Part shown: piece after piece, positions 48,057 through 56,859 of the stretch | Layout of the letters: every line of letters starts with the position of its first letter | Numbering within the stretch: position 1 is the stretch's first letter | From: Thermophagus xiamenensis | GTDB taxonomy: Bacteria > Bacteroidota > Bacteroidia > Bacteroidales > Marinilabiliaceae | Direction: 5' to 3' | NCBI RefSeq assembly: GCF_900112795.1 | Contig: NZ_FONA01000007.1 | Location: 124,001 to 188,000, forward strand | DNA: 64,000 bases | Notes under the pieces: generated by a model | Told to the model about the DNA's origin: nothing | Database searches by the model: none | Seen by the model: only the letters and a program-made list of their open reading frames with translations | Position numbers and translations under genes: made by a program

Positions 48057-50318
48057 CTATCGGACATATTCAACAGCGAGCGCCTTAGCTAAAGACTCAT
48101 CAAATTTAACAGGAACAAACAACTTAAACTCGGAACCTTCGCCGGGTTTAGATTTTACTTTAATATATCCGCCGATCATTTCTGCCAGGTTTTTACATAG
48201 AGGCAATCCAAGCCCATTTCCTCCAAACATTCTGGTATAACCCTCGTCTCCTTGCCGAAAACGCTTGAATATTACATTTTGCATATTCTTGGGGATACCA
48301 ATTCCTGTGTCTTTCACAGAAAAAATAACCCATTTGTTTTTGTCATAATAAACTTGCAGAACAATTTCGCCCACTTCAGTAAATTTAACAGCATTGGAAA
48401 GTAAGTTTTGTAAGACTTGTCTTATGCGTACCTCATCATTAATAAATTCTATATCTTCTGTAAGATAATTCTCGAATATTAACTTAAGGCGAGTTTTATT
48501 GTGTTTTTCCATTAATTGCCTGGTCTCCTGATTTAAAAATTTAAGCAAGTGTTTCACATTCACAGGGTGAGGATTCACATGCACCAGGCCAGAGTCTATA
48601 AATGAGAATTCAATAATATTATCAATAACTTGAAGAAGATGGGCACTACTTTCATTGATCATATCAATATACATTAGCATCTCTTCCCTTGTCAACTCTT
48701 CATCCTTCAACAAATTTGAAAATCCAAGCACCACATTTAATGGTGTACGAATTTCATGACTGATATTAGCGAGGAAGGCCGATTTAAGGCGATCACTTTC
48801 TTCTGCTTTCTCTCTGGCTTTAACCACCTTGGTAACATCCCTTAAGATAGTCATTTTAGCATGAAGGCTCGATTTAAATTGAATAGGGACTGTGGTTATT
48901 TGATATATCCTTTTATTAATGGTTTTTTCTTGTCGTTTCCGAATCTTGGTCATTTCGCGAATCGAAGAAATACACCATGAGCACGGGGCGTTTTCACCAA
49001 ATACCCTTTTATAACATTTTGTATTATTATCCACATCCCCAAATCGCTTTTTAAAAGCTTTATTTGCGTAGATAATATTAAAATTAGCATCGCTAATAAA
49101 AACCGGATCATGAAGCGCCTCCATCATGGTTCTGTATTTCAACTCACTCATTTCCAGAGCTTGTTTAGCCTCTCGCTCTTCCGTTATATCTTCAACAAAG
49201 GTTACGCTTTTTAATTGCCCGTCAAAATCTGAAATTAAAACGGAATTAACAATTACAAATTTTTTATTACCATGTTTATCAATAATATTTAATTCAGTCT
49301 GTCCCTTTGATTTCCCGGTTTTAAAAAGAGCCTTGTACTCGACAAGAAGCCTATTCTTAAAATCCTCATGAACCAGCCCACTTAAATGTTTATCCTTAAT
49401 TTCATCAAACGAATACCCCAAAATTTTACAGAAAGCATCGTTGGCATATTCTAACACCCCATCCCTATTGCAGATACAAGTACCAATAATAGATTCTTCA
49501 ATAATAGAACGAAAACGTGATTCACTATTTTTTAAATCATTCAGAATTTTCTGTTGATCAGTAATATTTCTGGCAATAGAAAGAACGGCCTTTTGCCCTC
49601 TTAAATCAAAAAGTTTAGAGTTAATTTCAACCGGGATTTTTCTTCCATCTTTTGTTCTGTGAAAAGATTTAAAAATGACAGATCCATTTTTAAAAAGCTG
49701 GTCAACAATTTTTTTTTGGTCCACAGCTCCGGGGGCATCTAAATCTTCCGGCTTCATTAACGAAAATTCATGACGAGAATATCCAAGACGCCTACAGGCA
49801 ACGGAATTAACCTCGATAAAAAAACCCGGGCGCCCGGTCTTTTGGTCAATCAAATGTAAAAAAACCGCATCTCGAAGGTTTTCAAATAAGGTTTTGTATA
49901 TAAGCTCTTCTTCAGAAAAAACATCTTCAAAAACCCTTTTATGGAGAGCTTTCTTAACCACTTCCGCAACATAAGGGAAAAATGCCTCCTTATCATCCGA
50001 CCATTGAATAAAATCAACCGCGCCTAGTTTCATAGCTTCAACAGCCTGCTTAACATCGCCATTGGAAGATATCATAATGAACGGAATGTGGATTGCTTCA
50101 CGCCTTAACTCCCGAATAAATTCGGGCCCTTCCATATCGTTCAAATAATTGGCTAGTACCAACAAATCATATTCGTCATTGCGAAGCCAGTTTAGAGCCT
50201 CCCTTGTTAAACAGCTACAATCCACACCACAAAACTCTTTCAACAAAAAAGACTGCAGCTCTTTGGCCCGTTCCGGCTTATTATTAAGCAATAAAATTCT
50301 CGACGAATTATACATCAT
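48057..50318 (-). CDS. PAS-rich histidine kinase with degenerate N-terminal receiver
   Basis: A 753-residue cytoplasmic sensor. Residues 5-125 have a receiver fold, but the acidic pair is Asn12-Asn13, the phospho-acceptor site is Ala56 (DLLVLANYL) and the conserved Lys is Trp106, so it cannot be phosphorylated in the usual way. Three PAS domains follow (about 138-255, 265-380, 393-500); the third has a CYKRVFGENAPCSWC cysteine motif. HisKA has His521 (LANISHEIRTPLN), and the ATPase domain (about 620-735) has VKDTGIGIPKN and GGNGLGLPLCK. No response regulator is adjacent. Signal unknown. Confidence 0.9.
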   Translation of the reverse strand: MMYNSSRILLLNNKPERAKELQSFLLKEFCGVDCSCLTREALNWLRNDEYDLLVLANYLNDMEGPEFIRELRREAIHIPFIMISSNGDVKQAVEAMKLGAVDFIQWSDDKEAFFPYVAEVVKKALHKRVFEDVFSEEELIYKTLFENLRDAVFLHLIDQKTGRPGFFIEVNSVACRRLGYSRHEFSLMKPEDLDAPGAVDQKKIVDQLFKNGSVIFKSFHRTKDGRKIPVEINSKLFDLRGQKAVLSIARNITDQQKILNDLKNSESRFRSIIEESIIGTCICNRDGVLEYANDAFCKILGYSFDEIKDKHLSGLVHEDFKNRLLVEYKALFKTGKSKGQTELNIIDKHGNKKFVIVNSVLISDFDGQLKSVTFVEDITEEREAKQALEMSELKYRTMMEALHDPVFISDANFNIIYANKAFKKRFGDVDNNTKCYKRVFGENAPCSWCISSIREMTKIRKRQEKTINKRIYQITTVPIQFKSSLHAKMTILRDVTKVVKAREKAEESDRLKSAFLANISHEIRTPLNVVLGFSNLLKDEELTREEMLMYIDMINESSAHLLQVIDNIIEFSFIDSGLVHVNPHPVNVKHLLKFLNQETRQLMEKHNKTRLKLIFENYLTEDIEFINDEVRIRQVLQNLLSNAVKFTEVGEIVLQVYYDKNKWVIFSVKDTGIGIPKNMQNVIFKRFRQGDEGYTRMFGGNGLGLPLCKNLAEMIGGYIKVKSKPGEGSEFKLFVPVKFDESLAKALAVEYVR

Positions 50319-50441
50319 GAAAGTTAAATAAGGAAAAATTTCTTTTTAAGATACGTAATTCCCAATACTTTGTTTCCCATTCAAAAATAATTTCCAAAAT
50401 AATAGTTGCTGTTTTTAAACAAGTTATTTATTGTAAGCTAA

Positions 50442-50560
50442 TTTCATCCGTATAAATTTATCTAAGTTATTGGTTGGATGGAACTCGCATGGCTTATGTT
50501 TATAAATATTCTTGATGTGAAAAAGCCTTCTTGCCATGGTCGTTTCACCTCTGATATGAA
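50442..50560. repeat. Dispersed repeat, short unit, upstream of the hybrid kinase
   Basis: Starts TTTCATCCGTATAAATTTAT and ends near CTTGCCATGGTCG. TTTCATCC (50442-50449) pairs with GGATGGAA (50476-50483) with one wobble; CATGGC (50488-50493) pairs with GCCATG (50533-50538). Both helices differ in sequence from the 28553 unit but keep pairing. It lies about 120 bp upstream of the kinase start codon, not touching it. The remainder of the 337-bp gap is featureless. Confidence 0.8.
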
Positions 50561-50655
50561 ATCAAATTATTTTTTAAAATCGCCTAATACTTATAAAAGA
50601 GCTCAAGAAAAGGATTCCATCCGGTTAAAACATTTCAACACAAAAAAACGTTCAA

Positions 50656-51684
50656 TCATTCAATTATTCGCATCAACTTAATCATAACCGGCAAATGATC
50701 GCTAAACCCTCCCTTATATTTATTTCCCTCAAAGGTTCGAAAAGGTTTAACGCCGGAATAATCATAATCTTTTTCTAAAAGAAAATCAGCTGCAATAACA
50801 TGCATCATAGTGTCTTTCAGAAAAAAACCACCTTCACGACGAGGCGCAAAAAGAGCAGAAGAAACTAATATCTGATCAAAACAAAACCATGCATTCTGGT
50901 GCTTGAGTGTTCCAGGCACCTTCCCAACCGGATTCCACGCCAAATTTATAAGCCTTTTTCCTGCTGTTCCTGGTTTTCGGCTAACAATCTTCAGGCTTTC
51001 ATCATTTGGTTCATCATTAAAATCACCCATTGCAATGATTTTGGAGTGCTCAGAAACCGATAATATGGAATCACAAATATTTTTTAAAGTCTTAGCAGCA
51101 ATTAATCGTTTAATGCGGGTTGAAGCCTCTCCACCCCACCTGGATGGCCAGTGATTAACCAAGACGTGAAGAGTATCAATTTCATCTAAAATTCCACATA
51201 CATACAAGATATCACGAGTTGGAGGGAAAGAAGGCGGAAGTTTTACTTCAACAGGAAAGGACCTAAGCACCTTAAAACGGTCTTTTCGATAAATTAAAGC
51301 AACATCTATTCCTCTTTGGTCAGGCGAGTTAAAGTGAATGACCGAATATGAAAAGCGATTCAAGCCTGTAGTCCAAATCAATTCATTTAGAACCTTTTTA
51401 TCCTCCACTTCGCAAACACCCACCAACACCGGGGGCTCCCATTTTCCGGCATATAAAATAACCCTGGAAATATTAGCTTGCTTAATCTTTTTTCTGTAGT
51501 GATTCCACTGTCGAAAGGTTTGTGGCAGATATTCATCATCTATAGCTACGGAGTCAGGCTCAGGATTAAAAAGATTTTCAACATTGTAAAATAAAATGCC
51601 TGCCATGTCATTACTTTGCGACATGGTGTATTGAGATATAGTTATGAAAAATGTGACCCACCACAACCCCCAACGATACATCAT
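50656..51684 (-). CDS. Endonuclease/exonuclease/phosphatase family protein
   Basis: A 342-residue protein of the DNase I-like EEP superfamily, probably exported (N-terminal hydrophobic segment WGLWWVTFFITISQ). Motifs are GILFYNVENLFNP (metal Asn/Glu), VGVCEVEDKKVL, RGIDVALIYRK, VNHWPSRWGGEAS, AMGDFNDEP and FSDHLPVMIKL, so the active site is complete. Substrate is unknown; secreted Bacteroidota members may be nucleases or phosphodiesterases. Two adjacent ATGs (51684 and 51681) are possible starts. It follows the beta-helix lipoprotein gene by 40 bp. Confidence 0.88.
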   Translation of the reverse strand: MMYRWGLWWVTFFITISQYTMSQSNDMAGILFYNVENLFNPEPDSVAIDDEYLPQTFRQWNHYRKKIKQANISRVILYAGKWEPPVLVGVCEVEDKKVLNELIWTTGLNRFSYSVIHFNSPDQRGIDVALIYRKDRFKVLRSFPVEVKLPPSFPPTRDILYVCGILDEIDTLHVLVNHWPSRWGGEASTRIKRLIAAKTLKNICDSILSVSEHSKIIAMGDFNDEPNDESLKIVSRKPGTAGKRLINLAWNPVGKVPGTLKHQNAWFCFDQILVSSALFAPRREGGFFLKDTMMHVIAADFLLEKDYDYSGVKPFRTFEGNKYKGGFSDHLPVMIKLMRIIE

Positions 51685-51724
51685 GGTAATTTCACAGCCG
51701 ATAGGTGTCGATGCAGACAATCAA

Positions 51725-53167
51725 TTACTGTTTATCAACCCTCTCATAGGCACCGAGATCGGGTCCCTTGTCCTTCAATCGTGAATTTCCCAGAATATCT
51801 TTAGGATAATCGCGCGCAATATCAGAAATTCCCACATCTCTGGCAACTGAAAGGGAATCCAATTGATAATTATATTTTAACGTATTTAGAAAAGCGGGAT
51901 CTTCATTAAACAGCACTCCGGAATTAAAGACATCCGACCAAGCCACCCTAACTTCATCGCTAACTTTAACCAAGGAATAATAAAAATCAACATTAACATC
52001 GCCTACCAGTTTTTCATTGTCCTCGTTTCTTAGGTCAAGCTTTATTTCGTTTCCATTTTTACCATAAATAATGCAATTATAAAATTCGGCAGCTTGAAGG
52101 GGTGTAATAGTTATATCATCAGAATTATTGGGATTATTATAAAAATAATTAGATATAACCAAAGCAGGAACACTTCTGTAATTCCAACTAAAATAGTTAG
52201 CAATAGTGCAATGGTAAAATTTATAACTGCCCCCCACAGTTAAAGCCACCGAGGCACTACCACAATCGCCAAATACAGAGTTTGAAACAATTATAGAAGA
52301 ATTTTGTGCTATAAGCCCTTGAGAGGCTACATGCTCTATTTTCACATTATTCAGATATAAAGGGGGATGTCCTTCTTTAATACCAACAGAGTCAACCACC
52401 AATCCCATAGTACTATTTCGGATAATGGCATTGTTAATGTAATGATCTCTACTATCGGGCATTAATTGAATATACCCCCATTGGCCGGGCTTGTCCTGAT
52501 ACCATTCATCCAACCTATCACTGGCAAAGAGAACGGGCTCTTCAATACTCCCATCAACATTTAAAGACCCAAAAACTAAAAGGGAAGCATCCTTGTGAAA
52601 ATACAATCTGGCACCGGCATCTATGGTGAGCGTTTGAGCACTATCAACCACTACCCAATCATAAATTAAATAAGGTTTATCCTTTGTAAAGGTTTGCGTT
52701 GTTAATATTTCTTTTCTTAAAGGAACTACATTTTGTCCATAAGCCAGCAAATGAACCTTGTAAACCTGGTCGCGTATGTAAAATAAAATAGAATCGGAAA
52801 CAACAAAAGGCGTATTTTTTGAAGTAGGATTAATATTAACTTCTACAAAAACAAATAAACTATCGTTTCCGAATATGGGAACATCGGAAATTGAACTTCC
52901 GGCAATACCATTAACATTCAAGAGAAAATTAGAGTCATCTCCTCCACCCAATTCAATCATATTGATCACAACATCTTCCTCAACGGGATTGTAAATCCTG
53001 AAATTTTGTGTGGTAGAGCCAATAGCTGTGAATACAGTATCAAAAGCAACGGTATCGGTGCTAAATTTCAGTTCCGAACTGTCTCCACTTATAACATACT
53101 CTCTTTCACAACCCACAAATAAGGCCGTTAAAAGAAAAATTGCTATTATAAAATATCGTGAAGGCAT
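51725..53167 (-). CDS. Lipoprotein with probable right-handed beta-helix
   Basis: A 480-residue lipoprotein: signal sequence and lipobox ending at Cys20 (FLLTALFVGC). Residues about 30-145 form a beta-rich domain (FDTVFTAIGSTTQNFRIYNP). Residues about 170-430 show short repeating beta-strand segments typical of a parallel beta-helix (LYFHKDASLLVFGSLNVDGS; LYLNNVKIEHVASQGLIAQN; AEFYNCIIYG). The end, KDKGPDLGAYE, matches the motif closing many choice-of-anchor Q type surface proteins. It is likely surface exposed; function unknown. The start is the ATG of MPSRYFII. Confidence 0.8.
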   Translation of the reverse strand: MPSRYFIIAIFLLTALFVGCEREYVISGDSSELKFSTDTVAFDTVFTAIGSTTQNFRIYNPVEEDVVINMIELGGGDDSNFLLNVNGIAGSSISDVPIFGNDSLFVFVEVNINPTSKNTPFVVSDSILFYIRDQVYKVHLLAYGQNVVPLRKEILTTQTFTKDKPYLIYDWVVVDSAQTLTIDAGARLYFHKDASLLVFGSLNVDGSIEEPVLFASDRLDEWYQDKPGQWGYIQLMPDSRDHYINNAIIRNSTMGLVVDSVGIKEGHPPLYLNNVKIEHVASQGLIAQNSSIIVSNSVFGDCGSASVALTVGGSYKFYHCTIANYFSWNYRSVPALVISNYFYNNPNNSDDITITPLQAAEFYNCIIYGKNGNEIKLDLRNEDNEKLVGDVNVDFYYSLVKVSDEVRVAWSDVFNSGVLFNEDPAFLNTLKYNYQLDSLSVARDVGISDIARDYPKDILGNSRLKDKGPDLGAYERVDKQ

Positions 53168-53415
53168 ACAAAACTTTTTTCCCCGAATCAACAAATAAAA
53201 TTCAAATGATTATTGACTTAATTATACATTTGATGTAAAATAAACAACTATTTTCGAAAACACAAAGTTTTTTTTATTAAAGGCAAACTATTTTTTACAA
53301 TTATTAACAACGAAATTGTACGATTGTTTTACCTTTAAGTTTCAAAAGAAAATCCTATTAAACAATTAATTAATAAAAAATTAAAGGAATCGTCTGATTT
53401 AATCTTAAAGTTTAT

Positions 53416-54582
53416 ATGTCAACAACAAAAATCGCGCCTAAAAAGTCTCATTCCTTTTTATCGGAACAGCCATATACATTCGACAAAGTCGTAAGACTTC
53501 TGCTAACGGGCTTAATCATTGCCGGGATTATTTTATTAATAAGATATTTAAGTAACGTTTTGGTGCCATTTTTCATCGCGCTTTTATTAGCCTATTTATT
53601 AGACCCATTGGTTTGTTTTGTTCAAAAAAATATGCGTGTCAGGCACCGCGGTATTTCTGTAGTTCTATCCTTATTGATTATATCTTTAATTATTTCAGTT
53701 GCGCTTTGGTGGTTAATACCCCAATTCGTAAGCGAAATGCAGAAATTGGGACAATTAATAAAATCCTATTTACAAAATACTACTTATCAGGATTTCCTGC
53801 CTCCGTTTTTAGATCAATGGCTACGCAATATGCTGGAAAAAAACAATTTCCAAGACTTGATCAATGCCAGTGACATATCCCAGATGCTCAAAAACATTTC
53901 TCAACCACTGCTAAAAATTTTTTCGGGGTCAATAAATATCTTATTCAGTACTTTAGGCCTCTTAATGATTCTCATATATCTTATATTTATCCTTATTGAT
54001 TATCCCAAACTTGAGTCTTCATGGCCCAAACTAATTCCATCAAAGTTTAGGCCTATAACAGAAGAAATAGTAGAAGACTTGAAACTTTCGATGCGCATTT
54101 ACTTTCGCAATCAGTTTTTAATTGCATCCATAGTAGGGATATTAATGGCCATTGGATTCAAAATTATCGATTTACCATTAGGAATTACACTTGGTTTAAT
54201 TATCGGGATTTTAAATATCGTGCCTTACCTTCAAGTATTAGGATTTCTACCCGCTATACTACTGGCTCTTTTAAAGTCAATGGAATCTGGTGAAAGTTTT
54301 TGGCAGGTCCTTTTAGCGGTATCAATAGTTATTGTAATAGTTCAATTGATTCAAGACCTCATCTTAGTTCCACGAATTATGGGCAAAGCATATAACATGA
54401 ATCCGGCCATTATTCTGCTGTCACTTTCAATTTGGGGAACTATCATGGGGATTTTGGGAATGTTATTGGCCTTGCCTTTAACTACACTTATCGTTTCTTA
54501 CTATAAAAGACTGATAATTAAAAGACCATCAACAACAAAAGAGGATGAAGAGGACCAGGAAGTTCAAAATCTAAAAGAATAA
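53416..54582 (+). CDS. AI-2E family transporter (PerM/TqsA type)
   Basis: A 388-residue inner-membrane protein with about eight spans in the AI-2E exporter pattern: a paired N-terminal span (IIAGIILLIRYLSNVLVPFF), a soluble amphipathic stretch (about 100-165), and C-terminal spans with PLGITLGLIIGILNIVPYLQ and PRIMGKAYNMNPAIILLSL. Family members export small molecules, sodium or the AI-2 signal; the substrate here is unknown. The last 20 residues are acidic. TACATTTG at 53225-53232 is a possible -7 element, far upstream. Confidence 0.88.
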   Translation: MSTTKIAPKKSHSFLSEQPYTFDKVVRLLLTGLIIAGIILLIRYLSNVLVPFFIALLLAYLLDPLVCFVQKNMRVRHRGISVVLSLLIISLIISVALWWLIPQFVSEMQKLGQLIKSYLQNTTYQDFLPPFLDQWLRNMLEKNNFQDLINASDISQMLKNISQPLLKIFSGSINILFSTLGLLMILIYLIFILIDYPKLESSWPKLIPSKFRPITEEIVEDLKLSMRIYFRNQFLIASIVGILMAIGFKIIDLPLGITLGLIIGILNIVPYLQVLGFLPAILLALLKSMESGESFWQVLLAVSIVIVIVQLIQDLILVPRIMGKAYNMNPAIILLSLSIWGTIMGILGMLLALPLTTLIVSYYKRLIIKRPSTTKEDEEDQEVQNLKE

Positions 54583-54651
54583 TTATTTATCAAAATACAA
54601 TAAATTTAGCCACCAGATACAACGACAAATACCTTAATCTACAGGAATAAA

Positions 54652-54702
54652 CCGGTACACATAAAAACATTAAAATTGAAACAATCATTGTTGTTGTACC
54701 GG
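54652..54702. other. Nested hairpin between convergent genes
   Basis: CCGGTACA (54652-54659) pairs perfectly with TGTACCGG (54695-54702), and an inner AACAAT/ATTGTT hairpin sits inside. It lies between the ends of the AI-2E and DUF2807 genes, without a U-run. It is perhaps a bidirectional end-processing or termination structure. Confidence 0.35.
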
Positions 54703-54728
54703 AATTAACTTGACCCAAGTTTAAAGAA

Positions 54729-55454
54729 TCAGTTAGCATTTCTAATTCTGCCAAGTCCAGAAATATTGGAAAAAACCTCACTAGGATTTCCTTTGTATGA
54801 AACAGTACAGGCACCGGAAATATCAACACTCAATTTTTCCGACACAAAAACTTCGGCGAAGGAAGCACCTGATAATTTAAGTGATAAATTCTTCGTTGAC
54901 AACCCGAAAGCAGCAATTTTTCCTGCACCCGGAATATCGAGAACAACTTGATCTACAGATCCTTTAAGATTCAAATTGGTTGCACCTGCAAAAATGCCTT
55001 CCAACCGTTTTCCCTTAAGTTCCATATTCATTTTTAGCGCTCCCGAACTTTCAATATACAGGTCCTCAAAAATAAAAGGTTGAACAGACTTAAATTTAGC
55101 AGAAGACACAACCTTGATTCTTTGTAAGTCAGGAACGTAAATCCGTAACTCTACAGATGGATAGCGTTTCCCGGTTCCGGCAATAAGGGTATTAACCTTT
55201 AGCACATTATTTATCACTTCTGTAATCACCATTTTTTTTATGCCCTCGTCAGCAGAAATTTCAATTCTATAAGAATCGGAATTTTCAAGAGTGACCACAT
55301 AATTCCCTGTTAGTTCCAACGAATTAAAATTATCAATATTCCTTACTTCTGAAACCACAGATTTAGCCGAGTCAGAAGTTTGTCCTTCAAAAACACAGCC
55401 ACAAAAACTAAATGGGCAAATCAGTAAAACAAAAAAGTGAATCTTTCGAAACAT
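54729..55454 (-). CDS. DUF2807 (head GIN domain) lipoprotein
   Basis: A 241-residue exported protein with signal and probable lipid-accepting Cys20 (FVLLICPFSFCGC). The rest is a DUF2807 parallel-beta domain, with repeating segments RNIDNFNSLELTGNYVV, LRIYVPDLQRIKVVSSAKF, LNLKGSVDQVVLDIPGAGKI and LSVDISGACTVSYKG. It is common in Bacteroidota envelopes, with no established function. It is convergent with the AI-2E gene. Confidence 0.85.
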   Translation of the reverse strand: MFRKIHFFVLLICPFSFCGCVFEGQTSDSAKSVVSEVRNIDNFNSLELTGNYVVTLENSDSYRIEISADEGIKKMVITEVINNVLKVNTLIAGTGKRYPSVELRIYVPDLQRIKVVSSAKFKSVQPFIFEDLYIESSGALKMNMELKGKRLEGIFAGATNLNLKGSVDQVVLDIPGAGKIAAFGLSTKNLSLKLSGASFAEVFVSEKLSVDISGACTVSYKGNPSEVFSNISGLGRIRNAN

Positions 55455-55595
55455 AATACAAACAATTTTTCATACCATACCACAGATTTCGGGCCACAAA
55501 TCACATCCACCTATTTTTCAAAAAGATACAACCATTTCATTTTCCAAACAAAGGGCAAAAAATGTACGCTCCCTCAAGCAAGTGTTCATTAACGG

Positions 55596-55626
55596 ACAAA
55601 AAAAGGCCCATTAAACTGGGCCTTTA
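55596..55626 (-). terminator. Intrinsic terminator of mdh
   Basis: Read on the minus strand, AAAGGCCCA-GTTTAA-TGGGCCTTT is followed by TTTTTGTCC. The 9-bp GC-rich stem and U-run lie 33 bp after the mdh stop codon. Confidence 0.88.
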
Positions 55627-55658
55627 AACAAAATATTCTTTAATAATGAATGGTTAAA

Positions 55659-56588
55659 TTAATTAAGCTTATCGAGTACAGCCATAACTTCTTTAACATG
55701 TTGACGGCTATTTTCAACCAAAGCTTTTTCTTCAGCATTAAGATCCAATTCAATAACTTTTTCGATGCCACCTTTACCCAAAATTACGGGAACTCCCAGA
55801 TAGCAATCATCGATACCGTATTCACCTTCAAGTTTAACACAAACCGGGAATACACGTTTTTGATCACGAACAATTGCCTCAACCATTTGTGCTGCAGCAG
55901 ACCCCGGTGCATACCAGGCAGAAGTCCCCATCAATTTAACCAATTCGCCTCCACCAAATTTAGTTCGCTCAATAATGGCATCGAGTTTGTCTTTATCAAT
56001 CAATTCGGTAACAGGGATACCCCCAACAGTAGTATATCTCGGAAGCGGGACCATAGTATCTCCATGTCCGCCCATTAAAACCGCCTGAATATCTTTCGGT
56101 GAAACATTCAAAGCCTCAGCCAGGAAAGCTCTATAGCGAGCGGTATCTAAAATTCCGGCCATTCCCATCACTTTATTCCTCGGCATTTTTGATGTGATAT
56201 GGGCCTGATAGGTCATAACATCCAGAGGATTAGAAACAATAATAATAGTAGCCTCAGGTGAATATTTAATAACCTGCTCAGTAACGGACTTTACAATCCC
56301 GGCATTTGTTTCAATAAGATCGTCGCGCGACATTCCAGGTTTACGAGGTAAACCGGATGTAATGACCACAACATCTGAATTGGCCGTTTTGGAATAGTCA
56401 TTTGTTACGCCAATAGTGCGTGAATCATACAAATTAATTGGCGATTTTTGCCAAATATCTAAGGCTTTTCCTTCAGCCAAACCTTCTTTTATGTCCACCA
56501 AAATTATTTCATTGGCAATCTCACGATAAGCCAATACATCAGCACAAGTTGCGCCAACATTGCCAGCGCCAACAACAGTAACTTTCAT
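55659..56588 (-). CDS. mdh: Malate dehydrogenase (LDH-like)
   Basis: NAD-dependent interconversion of malate and oxaloacetate. The 309-residue protein has VVGAGNVGATCADVLA (about 4-19), the NAD-binding Asp in ILVDIKEG, and the substrate loop GLPRKPGMSRDDL whose Arg residues discriminate malate from lactate. VSNPLDVMTY and the catalytic MGGHGDTMVPL follow. The length and motifs fit the LDH-like MDH group of Bacteroidota. A minus-strand TATCTTTG (56651-56658) is a likely -7 box, 63 bp before the ATG. It is a single gene with its own terminator. Confidence 0.96.
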   Translation of the reverse strand: MKVTVVGAGNVGATCADVLAYREIANEIILVDIKEGLAEGKALDIWQKSPINLYDSRTIGVTNDYSKTANSDVVVITSGLPRKPGMSRDDLIETNAGIVKSVTEQVIKYSPEATIIIVSNPLDVMTYQAHITSKMPRNKVMGMAGILDTARYRAFLAEALNVSPKDIQAVLMGGHGDTMVPLPRYTTVGGIPVTELIDKDKLDAIIERTKFGGGELVKLMGTSAWYAPGSAAAQMVEAIVRDQKRVFPVCVKLEGEYGIDDCYLGVPVILGKGGIEKVIELDLNAEEKALVENSRQHVKEVMAVLDKLN

Positions 56589-56650
56589 AACCTTAATTTT
56601 TTTGAATTTATACTACACTTTTTTGAATTTCTGGCTCTTTTCAACCAACA

Positions 56651-56658
56651 CAAAGATA
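56651..56658 (-). promoter_or_regulatory. Probable -7 element of mdh
   Basis: TATCTTTG on the minus strand is the commonest Bacteroidota -7 form. No good -33 TTTG is seen at the expected distance, so support is partial. Confidence 0.45.
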
Positions 56659-56790
56659 ATTAAGACTGTTTAATTGAAGAAAATTTTCTTCAATTTTTTT
56701 CGCTTTTTCTACTCATACCTAAATGTATAGAAAATTTCGCAATCGATGGCAGGGGTTTTATTCCAATTTTCTACAGACAAAGAGTAAATT

Positions 56791-56837
56791 ATAAAAAAAA
56801 CCGTTACAGGCATTAAACCAACGCCGGGAACGGTTTG
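56791..56837 (-). terminator. Intrinsic terminator of the export operon
   Basis: Read on the minus strand, AAACCGTT pairs with AACGGTTT around a 23-nt loop that can itself fold, and TTTTTTTTA follows. It lies about 25 bp past the last gene of the adaptor-permease-TolC-adaptor operon. Confidence 0.82.
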
Positions 56838-56859
56838 TTCATGGTATAAAATGATTTAT

